Shown one piece after another: positions 8,342-16,655 of a stretch of DNA of 50,572 nucleotides. This DNA comes from Gammaproteobacteria bacterium UBA2810 (GTDB lineage: Bacteria > Pseudomonadota > Gammaproteobacteria > Enterobacterales > Succinivibrionaceae): assembly GCA_002351705.1 (NCBI GenBank), contig DEHC01000057.1, positions 1-50,572 of the forward strand, given 5' to 3'. Made by a program: the position numbers and the translations under genes. Each line of letters opens with the position of its first letter. Positions within the stretch are counted from its first letter, which is position 1. The notes below the pieces were generated by a model that saw only the letters and a list, made by a program, of their open reading frames with translations, ran no database searches and had not been told where the DNA came from.

Positions 8342-8998
8342 ATGAAGAAGAAAATTATCTGCAGCGCCGCTGCTGCTGCAATGTGCCTGTTTTCATTCGG
8401 CTATATCGCAGAGTGCGCTGCTGAAGATGCCGCAGCACCGGCTGCCCAGGCAGCTGAGGAGCAGTTCAAGGACGGCGAGGACTATTTCACCATAAACGCC
8501 GAGAAGACCGCTCAGCCCGAGATAAAGGAGTTCTTCTCCCCCTACTGCTCGCACTGCATGGCCTTCGAGGACATCACGGCAAGGCTCAGGAAGGACGAGC
8601 CAAAGGCCGCGTTCGTCAGATCTCCTGTTGCCTTCATGGGCGGCGACATGGCTGCCGAGATGCAGAAGGCGGTTGCCGTCGCTCAGCAGCTTGATGTCAC
8701 TGACAAGTTTGTCAGCCTGGCTTTCGATCAGATCCAGAAGCAGCGCCAGGAGCCCAAGAGCCACAACGATGTGGTGAAGATGTTCGAGTATATCGGGGTG
8801 AAGGCGGAGGATTTCGAGAAGGCCTACGGCGGATTCTCCACTCCGGGAATGGTCTCAAACTACAACACCGACTTTGACAGAACCGGCGCTGACGGCGTTC
8901 CCTGCTTCGTTATTAACGGCAAGTACCGCATCAACAACGCGAAGCTCAAGAGCTATGAGGATCTGAAGAAGATCGCAGATTATCTTCTCGCAAAATAA
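8342..8998 (+). CDS. dsbA: Thiol:disulfide interchange protein DsbA
   Basis: Periplasmic oxidase that forms disulfide bonds in exported proteins. It has a signal peptide (MKKKIICSAAAAAMCLFSFG...), followed by an Ala-rich stretch and a thioredoxin fold with the active site C69-S-H-C72 (SPYCSHCMAF; E. coli uses CPHC). The cis-proline loop is GVPCFV. At 218 residues it is a little longer than E. coli DsbA. I start at ATG 8342, preceded by AAGGA; an ATG at 8324 overlaps the previous stop but would place six extra residues before the signal peptide. dsbB is not in the window. A long hairpin follows the stop. Confidence 0.92.
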   Translation: MKKKIICSAAAAAMCLFSFGYIAECAAEDAAAPAAQAAEEQFKDGEDYFTINAEKTAQPEIKEFFSPYCSHCMAFEDITARLRKDEPKAAFVRSPVAFMGGDMAAEMQKAVAVAQQLDVTDKFVSLAFDQIQKQRQEPKSHNDVVKMFEYIGVKAEDFEKAYGGFSTPGMVSNYNTDFDRTGADGVPCFVINGKYRINNAKLKSYEDLKKIADYLLAK

Positions 8999-8999
8999 G

Positions 9000-9060
9000 G
9001 CGCTGTCATGCTTAAGCCCGGCGGCCAGGCGAAATTATGGCCGCCTTAAGCCGGCAGCGC
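9000..9060. repeat. Long imperfect inverted repeat after dsbA
   Basis: The left arm (9000-9026) and right arm (9039-9060) can pair over about 20 positions, including GCGCTG/CAGCGC, CTTAAG and GCGGCC/GGCCGC, with a short bulge on the left side. There is no T-run after it. It may stabilise the dsbA message or mark an mRNA processing point rather than act as a simple terminator. Confidence 0.5.
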
Positions 9061-9115
9061 TGGCGCAGTGCGGCAAGAGCCGGTCAGTTCCTCTGTTTGG
9101 ACACCTGGAAAGAAC

Positions 9116-9376
9116 ATGAAAGTCATAATTCATACAACTGTCCTTGACAAGACCCTCTATGTGCTCGGCATCCTGGCGATGATCTGGGGAATCTACGATA
9201 TCTATCAGGATTATCCCGAGGACCGCCTGATGCCCCTTGCCTGGCAGTGGAAATACTATCCCCTGGCCCTCCTTCTCGGCGGCGTTCTGCTCCTTATCCC
9301 CTATCAGTTCAAGGCCATGAGGGAAATCATGAAGTTCCGGCCGTACGACCATGAGGACGAGGACATCAGGAAGTAG
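9116..9376 (+). CDS. Small two-helix membrane protein, unknown function
   Basis: An 86-residue protein I do not recognise. There are two hydrophobic segments, about residues 12-29 (LYVLGILAMIWGIYDIY) and 46-62 (YPLALLLGGVLLLIP). A short acidic loop (YPEDRL) joins them, and the C-terminal tail is charged (FRPYDHEDEDIRK). The ATG at 9116 is preceded by a GGAAAG site; an upstream in-frame start at 9068 would add 16 unconvincing residues. It follows dsbA after 117 bases and precedes the amylase. Codon use resembles its neighbours, so I take it as a real gene. Confidence 0.6.
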   Translation: MKVIIHTTVLDKTLYVLGILAMIWGIYDIYQDYPEDRLMPLAWQWKYYPLALLLGGVLLLIPYQFKAMREIMKFRPYDHEDEDIRK

Positions 9377-9506
9377 CCTGTCTGCGCAGGCTGGCGGGGC
9401 TGCAGCTCTTTTGTTTTCAGATTGATTATTGATTCACAGACTGATTTCTTAAAATCAGAAAGAAAATAAGCCCGATCCAGCTCACAGAATTCCGGTTTTT
9501 GTGTGA

Positions 9507-9533
9507 TTGTCCACTGCGGCGTGACGGTATAAT
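9507..9533 (+). promoter_or_regulatory. Possible promoter of the lipoprotein amylase
   Basis: A perfect -10 element TATAAT lies at 9528-9533. Upstream there is TTGTCC (9507-9512, spacer 15), or GATTGT with a 17-base spacer; neither -35 is strong. It lies about 45 bases before the amylase start. Confidence 0.45.
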
Positions 9534-9576
9534 CGTAACGTCCATTCTGTTTTCTAAGGCTAACCGGGTACTGTCA

Positions 9577-11391
9577 ATGCATAAATTTCTTCTGAATTCC
9601 TTTATTGCGCTTATTTCCTCTGCTGCCGTTGTCGGATGCGGCGGAGGCGGCGGTGGCGGAGGCGGCGGTGACAATCCTACCCCGACTCCTGAAAACAACA
9701 CTGTGTCGCTCAGCTCAGGCAACACCTTTGCGGATACCGCGACGGACAGTGCGGTGAACACTCTCCCCTGCTTCAAGGGCAGCAGCAGCGCCTATTCTGA
9801 CTCTGAGCTCAGGGCAAAGTGCGGCCTCACGACCTATCAGATCATGGTCGAGGCGTACCGCAACGGCGGCGACGCGACGGGATACGGCTACGGCTGGGGC
9901 CCGAGCCGCCACAATGGAACAATCGGCGGAATAACAGAGAGCCTTGACTACATCAAGGATCTCGGCGTCAACTCCATCTGGATTACCCCGATCTTCTACA
10001 CATCTGACTCAGGCGATGAGGCCGGAAAGAAGACGAATGCCTCAGGCTATTTTGCCTCCCAGCAGATCAACACCAGCAGGCTCGACATCGATCCGAAGTT
10101 CGGCGGCGGCATGAGAGGCACCGAGAACGCCAGCCTGAAGAAGCTTATCGATACTGCCCACAGCGACGGAATGTATGTCTTACTTGACGGTGTCCTTGGC
10201 CACGCGAAGTCTGATTTCGCGTCAAACGGCGTGACTGCTCCCGTGAAGAGCACCTCCTGCCGCAATAAGAAGGGCGACAAAGAAACAGCGAGCGGATATA
10301 CCTGCTTTGACTGGAGCGCCGCAAACACCCAGGCCTATTTCGGCGCCCTTCTCCAGACAGCAATTAAGGATTACGGCATCGACGGATGGAGGCTTGACCA
10401 GGCCTATCAGGTCGGGCCTGACGGGCTCCTCCTCATGAAGGAGGCCGTAAAGCAGCAGGCTGGCACTTTTATCGGAAATCCTGACGGCACCCTTGGCTTC
10501 ACAGTAGGTGAGGTCTGGGGCAGCGAGGATCAGATTGAGAGCAACGTATTCGCAAACAATGCCCTTGACTCTGCGTTCAATTTCCCTCTCCGCTACGCGA
10601 TTGTCCAGACCATAGCAAGCCAGGAGAACCTCAAGGAGAGCTGGGCCACTGGCATGCCCGCGAGCAGGATCCAGACTTATGGCTACTGGTCAATGAGCAA
10701 GTACAAAGGCTCAGACGCGATGCCTGATGCCTTTACCGACAACCACGACCTCGTGAGGTTCGGCGATCTTTTACAGCGTGCCGGGTATACCTCAGACGGC
10801 TCCAACGAGGATGTTACGGCGAACAGTGAGTATGTGAACAGGCACAAGCTTGCCTTCGCGCTCCTTGCTGACTACTCCGGCCCGATAACCATCTTCTACA
10901 ACCAGGAGGTGGGAGATCAGGTTCCCGGGTATGTTACCGAGCCCTCCGACTGCGGATCCGGAACCAAATGGTGCGATGATCATGTTTCACGCACCGACGG
11001 CATCTATGATGAGTCGTCACTGACCTCGGGGCAGAAGGAGATCAGGGACTACGCAGCGTCCGTACTAAAGCTCAGGGCCGAGACTCCCGCGATGTACATG
11101 GGTCAGCGCTGGTACGTGATCGAGGATGATTCCATCTACGGAGAGCTCAAGTATAACAAGGCCGAGGACAGCAAGGTTCTCCTCATCGCCAATCTCAGCA
11201 CCAAGGAGAAGGAGATTGAGGTGGATCAGTTATTCTCCGCCAAGGTCTGCTCACTCACCGGCGGAAGCTCATGCGACAGCGCTGACTACCAGTTCACCGG
11301 CATGCTCGACGGCGACAGCTCCAAGGTGCTCTCTAGCAGCTCGAAGCTCACCCTTGAGCCGCTTACCTCAGTGTTCCTCAGGATTGAGTAG
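9577..11391 (+). CDS. GH13 alpha-amylase family lipoprotein
   Basis: A secreted starch or maltodextrin hydrolase of the GH13 family, 604 residues. The N-terminus is a lipoprotein signal with lipobox AVVG-C21, directly followed by ten glycines and a Pro/Thr linker, so the enzyme should be membrane-anchored. Catalytic residues are in place: nucleophile D274 (GWRLDQAYQ), acid/base E312 (GEVWG) and D391 (FTDNHD). Region I reads DGVLGH, with glycine where GH13 enzymes nearly always have asparagine. The closest visible relative is the protein at 42949-44634. I start at ATG 9577 because it gives a clean signal peptide. Exact substrate and subfamily are not decidable here. Confidence 0.88.
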   Translation: MHKFLLNSFIALISSAAVVGCGGGGGGGGGGDNPTPTPENNTVSLSSGNTFADTATDSAVNTLPCFKGSSSAYSDSELRAKCGLTTYQIMVEAYRNGGDATGYGYGWGPSRHNGTIGGITESLDYIKDLGVNSIWITPIFYTSDSGDEAGKKTNASGYFASQQINTSRLDIDPKFGGGMRGTENASLKKLIDTAHSDGMYVLLDGVLGHAKSDFASNGVTAPVKSTSCRNKKGDKETASGYTCFDWSAANTQAYFGALLQTAIKDYGIDGWRLDQAYQVGPDGLLLMKEAVKQQAGTFIGNPDGTLGFTVGEVWGSEDQIESNVFANNALDSAFNFPLRYAIVQTIASQENLKESWATGMPASRIQTYGYWSMSKYKGSDAMPDAFTDNHDLVRFGDLLQRAGYTSDGSNEDVTANSEYVNRHKLAFALLADYSGPITIFYNQEVGDQVPGYVTEPSDCGSGTKWCDDHVSRTDGIYDESSLTSGQKEIRDYAASVLKLRAETPAMYMGQRWYVIEDDSIYGELKYNKAEDSKVLLIANLSTKEKEIEVDQLFSAKVCSLTGGSSCDSADYQFTGMLDGDSSKVLSSSSKLTLEPLTSVFLRIE

Positions 11392-11424
11392 CTGCTGAAG
11401 AAATCAAGTTCTTAATTCTGAATG

Positions 11425-11456
11425 ATACGGGGCTCCCAGGGCTCCGTATTTTTTTT
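11425..11456 (+). terminator. Rho-independent terminator after the amylase
   Basis: ATACGGGGCTC pairs with GGGCTCCGTAT (two G-T wobbles) around a three-base loop, followed by eight T. It lies 33 bases after the amylase stop. Confidence 0.88.
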
Positions 11457-12041
11457 GCCTGTGCGGCACCGGATGCAGCCTGGCAGCATCATCACGCTGC
11501 GGAAACCGGATGAGCCCGGGCTTCGGTCAGGCATCCTCTTGGCAGCCTCCGGCTCCCTCACTCAAAGGCTGTGGCCGGCAGTCAGGCTGCATTACTTTTT
11601 TTAAACCCGGCGCCTCACGGCAGCGTTCAGGCTGCTCCCTTCCTCACCGGGCCTTGATGCGGCCGTGCTTCTGTTCCTTCTGTCTCAGAGAGATATCCGG
11701 GCTCCGGAAGGCTTGCCTGCCTCAGCTTAAACTTAAGGACGGTCAGTAAATTCCTAAGCCTTGATTCGCTGCCTTATTTGACTGCTGTCCGTTTTTTAAA
11801 TAAGGCATGTATGACACAGAATGCCTTTTCTCTGACGCTGTGGTATATTTCAGCAAGGCAGTACGGAATCCCTGGCATGGTCCGGAGACTCCTGCGTTTT
11901 TTTTCGGGCCGGAAGCTGATAAAAAATGCCATGCATAAGGCGGCGGCTTCTGCCTAATATGAATAATGTGAAAAATGTTACTTTTAATGCACTTGAGATA
12001 GGTTAAACTTTCTGTCATTAGTGGTAAGGTGCTTGACAAAA
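11457..12041. other. Large intergenic region between amylase and DUF3334 gene
   Basis: About 585 bases without a convincing gene; the short reading frames here have no family features and poor codon use. It contains a perfect inverted repeat TGCCTTATTT (11770-11779) / AAATAAGGCA (11798-11807). It also contains a segment at 11573-11610 (GGCCGGCAGTCAGGCTGC then a T-run) that resembles 22373-22411. The last 120 bases are AT-rich and probably hold the promoter of the next gene. A small RNA here is possible but not shown. Confidence 0.5.
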
Positions 12042-12782
12042 ATGGCTAAACAGAAAAAACCGGAAGGCAAGATAGTAACTACTGAAGAGATTCTGCTGAA
12101 GCTCTGCCATTCCGTAACAGGCGTCCTCAGTGAGGCTGCTCATATTCCTGTGTACTACTCACCGATGGCGCAGAAGATTAGCAAAACGTGCCTGCGTCCT
12201 GATATCGGCTGCTTTGTTCTTTTTGACGGGGCATTTTCCGGACTGGTCGTCATAAATCTCACCTCAGAGGCTGCGATGGAGATTTATCACAACTACCTCT
12301 CCAGCATGAACATTCCTGACGACGAGCAGGCCCAGGTCTACACCTCTGACGAGGTCGGAAATGTCATGGGCGAGCTGATGAACCAGATCCTCGGAGACTT
12401 TACCAAGAAGGTCAGCCAGGAGCTCAAGTCCTCGATTACCCAGAGCCAGCCTAAGATGCTGACCCTCAACAGGCAGGTGAGGATTTCTGTCGACACCAAC
12501 CTCGATCACCCGCAGGCAAGGCGTGTCTCCTTCTATACCGGAAACAACAACATCTTTTACATGGAGCTTGCCATGGACCATACCGAGTTCATCAAGCTCC
12601 AGGACTTCGATGCCGGTGAGGAAGTCAACCCTGATGATCTTATCGAGAGCTATTCGAACGGCGGCAGCGCTGACGGCGCTCCTGCAGACCAGGGCTCCGG
12701 TGCGGCTCCTGCCGCAGAGTCAGACTCCGGGGCATCAACCCAGAGCGACGCAGACGACCTGCTTGCCTCCCTCGGACTCTGA
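12042..12782 (+). CDS. DUF3334 family protein
   Basis: A 246-residue cytoplasmic protein resembling the DUF3334 family known from Vibrio, Shewanella and Aeromonas relatives, whose function is not established. The body (about 10-190) is compact and acidic and includes the conserved-looking DEVGNVMGELMNQILGDF, which recalls the helix of CheC/CheX-type phosphatase folds; that comparison is mine. The C-terminal 50 residues are a low-complexity Ala/Ser/Gly/Asp tail ending in DDLLASLGL. The ATG at 12042 gives MAKQKKPEGK; an upstream GTG at 12021 is less likely. It stands alone, with its own terminator. Confidence 0.72.
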   Translation: MAKQKKPEGKIVTTEEILLKLCHSVTGVLSEAAHIPVYYSPMAQKISKTCLRPDIGCFVLFDGAFSGLVVINLTSEAAMEIYHNYLSSMNIPDDEQAQVYTSDEVGNVMGELMNQILGDFTKKVSQELKSSITQSQPKMLTLNRQVRISVDTNLDHPQARRVSFYTGNNNIFYMELAMDHTEFIKLQDFDAGEEVNPDDLIESYSNGGSADGAPADQGSGAAPAAESDSGASTQSDADDLLASLGL

Positions 12783-12795
12783 TTTTGATTCCTGC

Positions 12796-12828
12796 AGGCA
12801 GCCTCCTCACGTGAGGAGGCTGCCTTTT
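12796..12828 (+). terminator. Rho-independent terminator after the DUF3334 gene
   Basis: A 15-base-pair stem, GGCAGCCTCCTCAC with its exact complement, followed by TTTT. It is one of the most perfect stems in the window. Confidence 0.85.
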
Positions 12829-13045
12829 CATTTCCTGCCTTTCGTGATTACCCACCGTTAGACTGTTTCTCATGCTCAGTCATGCCTGTTTTAATGAAGT
12901 TGTCTGACCTAATTTGTCCTTTTGTAATGTCAAAATTCAAATTTTTTTGATGTGAGTCGCAAATTAATAAGTGACAAGAGGTGCGCGATATCACATAATT
13001 CGGACGTGCGATGCCTCGGGCTCGCTTATTTGGAAGCGTAAAAAA

Positions 13046-14164
13046 ATGAAAAACTTTAAGGTTTTTGCACTGGTACTTACAGGGATCCTCGGATCTTTAG
13101 CTGTTAGCGCATCAGCGGCTGAAGAGGAAAAAGTTCTTCACATTTACAACTGGAGCGACTATATAGCTCCGGATACCATCGGTAATTTCGAGAAGGAAAC
13201 CGGCATCAAGGTCACCTACGACCTCTATGACAGCAATGAGGTCCTGGAGGCCAAGATGCTCGCCGGAAATACCGGGTATGATCTTGTCGCACCGGGGTCG
13301 GATTTCATGGCGAGGCAGATTAAGGCAGGCGTATACAGAAAGCTGAACAAGGACAATATCCCGAACTGGAAGAATATTTCCCCGGTTCAGCTCAAGCTTC
13401 TTGACGCGGTTGATCCGGGCAATCAGTATTCCATCCCCTATGAGATCGGCACCACCGGAATAGGCTACAACGTCGACAAGTTCGAGGAGCTGTTCGGCAA
13501 GGGCGCGAAGCCTGACTCATGGGACTACTTCTTCAAGCCCGAGAACATGAAGAAGCTCAGCACCTGCGGCGTCGCAGTGCTGAACGCCCCGACCGAGATC
13601 ATCGCCACCGCTCTCCACTATCTGGGCTACAGCGCGCAGAGCGAGAACATCGACGAGTACAAGGCCGCAAGGAAGCTCCTCCTCGGCGTGCGTCCGTACA
13701 TCAATTATTTCCACTCATCGCAGTTCATCAATGACCTCGCGAACGGCGACATCTGCATGGCAGTCGGCTGGAGCGGAGACATCCTCCAGGGGGCTGAAAG
13801 GGCAAAGGAGGCCAACAACGGCGTCCATGTTGACTATGTAGTCCCGAAGGAAGGCGCGCTCATTTTCTATGACATGATGACCATTCCGGCAGATGCTGAT
13901 CATCCAGAGAATGCCGAGAAGTTCATGAACTACCTTCTGAGGCCCGAGGTCATGGCAGGCATCAGCTCCTATGTCCACTACTTCAACGCTGTTCCCGCGT
14001 CAAAGCCCCTTGTGGACAAGGAGACCAGGGAAAACCCCAATATCTTCCTGCCTGACGAGCTACTCTCCAAGATGTTCATGGTAAAGCCCATGCCTCCGAA
14101 GATCACCAAGGAAATCAACAAGATCTGGACCAAGATCAAGTCCACGAGAGCAAAGCCTGAATAA
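13046..14164 (+). CDS. potF: Putrescine-binding periplasmic protein PotF
   Basis: Solute-binding component of the PotFGHI putrescine importer. A signal peptide (MKNFKVFALVLTGILGSLAVSASA) precedes a mature protein that starts EEEKVLHIYNWSDYIAPDTI, very close to E. coli PotF. The ligand-site blocks YDSNEVLEAK, YEIGTTGIGYNVDKF, FHSSQFINDLANGDICMAVGWSGD and NYLLRPEV are retained. I start at ATG 13046 (372 residues; GGAAG upstream), since an earlier start would bury the signal peptide. It is separated from potG by a terminator-like hairpin, which may let the binding protein be made in excess of the transporter. Confidence 0.93.
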   Translation: MKNFKVFALVLTGILGSLAVSASAAEEEKVLHIYNWSDYIAPDTIGNFEKETGIKVTYDLYDSNEVLEAKMLAGNTGYDLVAPGSDFMARQIKAGVYRKLNKDNIPNWKNISPVQLKLLDAVDPGNQYSIPYEIGTTGIGYNVDKFEELFGKGAKPDSWDYFFKPENMKKLSTCGVAVLNAPTEIIATALHYLGYSAQSENIDEYKAARKLLLGVRPYINYFHSSQFINDLANGDICMAVGWSGDILQGAERAKEANNGVHVDYVVPKEGALIFYDMMTIPADADHPENAEKFMNYLLRPEVMAGISSYVHYFNAVPASKPLVDKETRENPNIFLPDELLSKMFMVKPMPPKITKEINKIWTKIKSTRAKPE

Positions 14165-14188
14165 TCTGTCAGGTGCATGACTATGCAG

Positions 14189-14220
14189 AGCCAGGAACTG
14201 ATGCGATTCCTGGCTTTTTT
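14189..14220 (+). terminator. Terminator or attenuator between potF and potG
   Basis: AGCCAGGAA pairs with TTCCTGGCT around a nine-base loop and runs into six T. It lies 25 bases after potF and probably reduces read-through into potGHI. Confidence 0.82.
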
Positions 14221-14471
14221 CGTTATATATATGAAACGGGCGGGCAATTTTGCCTTCCGATGTAAATTTTCCCGGAATTTTCCGTGAAGCTTCTGCGGAA
14301 ATATTTACATTCACAGGCGTTTTTTTTCTTGCAGTGAAAAGATAATGAGTTATTATCACCGCAAAATGAGCGGCGGTGTAGTTTACTGCTTCCGTTCCGG
14401 TCTGGTTTTTTAACTTGCAGCGCAGCAGGGGAGCTGTCTGCGCGCACTGTGTCCTGGAGGATCTTTAAGAA
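14221..14471. other. potF-potG intergenic leader
   Basis: About 250 bases without a gene between the potF terminator and potG. An inverted repeat GATAAT (14341-14346) / ATTATC (14352-14357) with a five-base spacer lies in it. A promoter for potGHI is expected here, but I cannot point to convincing -35 and -10 boxes. A GGAGG site precedes potG. Confidence 0.4.
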
Positions 14472-15602
14472 ATGCTGGAGCATAAGGACGGTCAGCAGAA
14501 GAAGGAGGTCAAGCCCCCGCTTCTTGTTATCAAGAATCTGTCAAAAAGCTATATTCCCGGCGTGCTTGCAGTGGATGATGTCAACCTGACAGTAAACAAG
14601 GGGGAGATATTCGCCCTCCTCGGATCATCCGGCTGCGGGAAGTCAACGCTTCTCAGGATGCTTGCCGGATTCGAGAAGCCGACAAGCGGCAAGATCATCC
14701 TTGACGGCCAGGATCTCTCCAACGTTCCTCCGTACAAGAGGCCTGTGAACATGATGTTCCAGTCCTACGCGCTTTTCCCTCACATGACCGTGTGGAACAA
14801 TATCGCCTTCGGACTCAAGCAGAAGCATATGCCGAAGGACGAGATCAAGGAGAACGTCGAGCAGATGCTCGCCCTTGTCCACATGGAGGAATTCGCTGAC
14901 AGAAAGCCCCACCAGCTTTCCGGCGGACAGCGCCAGCGCGTGGCCCTCGCAAGATCCCTTGCAACCCATCCGAAGCTTCTGCTCCTTGACGAGCCTATGG
15001 GCGCCCTCGACAAGAAGCTCAGAACCAAAATGCAGCTCGAGCTCGTCGACATCATCGAGAAGGTCGGCGTCACCTGCATTATGGTCACCCATGATCAGCA
15101 GGAGGCCATGACCATGGCCGAGCGTGTCGCGATCATGGACTGCGGCGAATTCCTGCAGGTTGGCGATCCTGAGGAGATCTACGAGAACCCCAACTGCCGC
15201 TTCACCGCCGAGTTCATCGGCTCGGTCAACATTTTTGACGGCGTCCTGGGCGAGAACGGCAGCGACTTCATGTATGTCGAGTGCCCGGCGCTCCAGAACA
15301 AGATCTATATTGACGCGGGCGCCGCAATCGCCGACGGCATGAAGCTTTCAGTTGCGATACGCCCCGAGAAGATTACGCTTTCGAAGGAAAAGCCCCAGCA
15401 GGAGTGCAACTTTGAGGAGGGCATCGTTGACAATATCGCCTATATGGGAGATGTCTCGATTTACCTCATCAAGCTCCAGAGCGGCCAGATTGTCCGCACC
15501 ACTCTGCCCAATGTCGACAGATTCCGCAAGAACCAGCCGACCTGGGACGACAAGGTATTCATCAGCTGGGAACCTGATTCCTGCATTGTCCTTACCATTT
15601 AA
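14472..15602 (+). CDS. potG: Putrescine ABC transporter ATP-binding protein PotG
   Basis: ATPase subunit driving putrescine uptake. In 376 residues it has Walker A GSSGCGKST, the Q-loop in FQSYALFPHMT, the ABC signature LSGGQRQRVALARS, Walker B LLLLDEPMGALD and the switch histidine in MVTHDQQEAMTMAE. A C-terminal TOBE-type domain (about 255-376) follows. The N-terminus has a charged extension before PLLVIKNLSKSY, like E. coli PotG rather than PotA. potH follows 12 bases downstream. Confidence 0.94.
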   Translation: MLEHKDGQQKKEVKPPLLVIKNLSKSYIPGVLAVDDVNLTVNKGEIFALLGSSGCGKSTLLRMLAGFEKPTSGKIILDGQDLSNVPPYKRPVNMMFQSYALFPHMTVWNNIAFGLKQKHMPKDEIKENVEQMLALVHMEEFADRKPHQLSGGQRQRVALARSLATHPKLLLLDEPMGALDKKLRTKMQLELVDIIEKVGVTCIMVTHDQQEAMTMAERVAIMDCGEFLQVGDPEEIYENPNCRFTAEFIGSVNIFDGVLGENGSDFMYVECPALQNKIYIDAGAAIADGMKLSVAIRPEKITLSKEKPQQECNFEEGIVDNIAYMGDVSIYLIKLQSGQIVRTTLPNVDRFRKNQPTWDDKVFISWEPDSCIVLTI

Positions 15603-15614
15603 GGAAAAGTGCCC

Positions 15615-16655
15615 ATGAAACTTAAGACTAGCCGCCTGAGAAGACTTCATTTTCGGGGGAGCAGCTGTGTCATTGGCGCTCCGTATCTGTGGACAATCCT
15701 GTTTTTCTTCATCCCGTTCCTGATCATCTTCAAGATCAGCTTCGCGGATGTCTCGGACACGTCGCAGCCTCCATATTCCGATCTCACCTCATATGAGGAC
15801 AATCACGTCAACATAGCCCTGAACGTCGGAAACTACCTCGATCTGTTCAGATGCGAGGACGAGGAGGACTGCAACGTCTGGAAGATTGACTACGATTTCC
15901 TGAACTTTGAGTCTGTCGGGCTCAATATTAGGGACAGCCTGAAGGGGTTCTTTGACGCGATCAGCACGGAGTTCCACGTCACGATCTACATCGAGGCCTT
16001 CTGGAACTCGGTGAAGATAGCGGCGGTCTCGACGCTGATCTGCCTCCTCATCGGCTACCCGATGGCGTGGTCGATAGCCCACTCCTCACAGGCGATGCGA
16101 AGCGTGCTGCTGATGCTGGTCATCCTGCCGAGCTGGACCTCGTTCCTCATCAGGGTCTACGCCTGGATAGGACTCCTCAAGCCCAACGGAACCATCAACA
16201 ACGTGCTGATGTGGTTCGGCATCATACACGAGCCGCTCAACATGATGCACACCAGCTTTGCGGTCTACATCGGCGTCGTCTACGCGTACCTCCCCTTCAT
16301 GATCATGCCGCTCTATACGGCGATTTCGAGGGTTGACAACTCGCTCATCGAGGCGGCCGAGGATCTCGGGGCAAAGCCGTTCACCATCCTCACGAAGATC
16401 CTGCTTCCCCTGACCTCAGGCGGCATGATTGCCGGCTCCATGCTGGTGTTCATTCCCGCAGTCGGAGAGTACATTATCCCGGAGCTCCTCGGAGGACCGT
16501 ACAATATCCTCATCGGACAGCAGCTCTGGATAGACTTCTCCAACAACCATGACTGGCCGAAGGCGGCTGCAATAGCTGTTGCAATGCTGCTCTTCCTGCT
16601 TGTTCCCATAATCTGGTACTTTAAGCAGCAGAAAAACGAGGGAGTTTCAAAATGA
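15615..16655 (+). CDS. potH: Putrescine ABC transporter permease PotH
   Basis: Inner-membrane permease of the importer. The first membrane helix (YLWTILFFFIPFLIIFKISFADV) is followed by an unusually long acidic periplasmic segment (about residues 45-110, including CEDEEDCNVW). The five remaining helices then follow. The ATPase-coupling loop reads EAAEDLGAKPFTILTKILLPL. At 346 residues it is about 30 longer than E. coli PotH (317), and the surplus lies in that loop. I prefer ATG 15615 to GTG 15609, as the AAGGA site is better spaced. The stop overlaps potI (ATGA). Confidence 0.92.
   Translation: MKLKTSRLRRLHFRGSSCVIGAPYLWTILFFFIPFLIIFKISFADVSDTSQPPYSDLTSYEDNHVNIALNVGNYLDLFRCEDEEDCNVWKIDYDFLNFESVGLNIRDSLKGFFDAISTEFHVTIYIEAFWNSVKIAAVSTLICLLIGYPMAWSIAHSSQAMRSVLLMLVILPSWTSFLIRVYAWIGLLKPNGTINNVLMWFGIIHEPLNMMHTSFAVYIGVVYAYLPFMIMPLYTAISRVDNSLIEAAEDLGAKPFTILTKILLPLTSGGMIAGSMLVFIPAVGEYIIPELLGGPYNILIGQQLWIDFSNNHDWPKAAAIAVAMLLFLLVPIIWYFKQQKNEGVSK

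Noticed and set aside
9426..9776. Minus-strand frame encoding a long proline run
   Set aside because: The proline run is the complement of the glycine linker of the amylase lipoprotein; there is no independent support.
11400..12040. Short reading frames of 60-98 codons in the large gap
   Set aside because: They overlap each other in several frames, lack ribosome sites and show no domain or codon signal.
14341..14357. Inverted repeat GATAAT-N5-ATTATC resembling a Fur box
   Set aside because: The Fur consensus needs a seven-base spacer between these arms in a 19-base site. Here it is five, and polyamine uptake genes are not expected iron targets.
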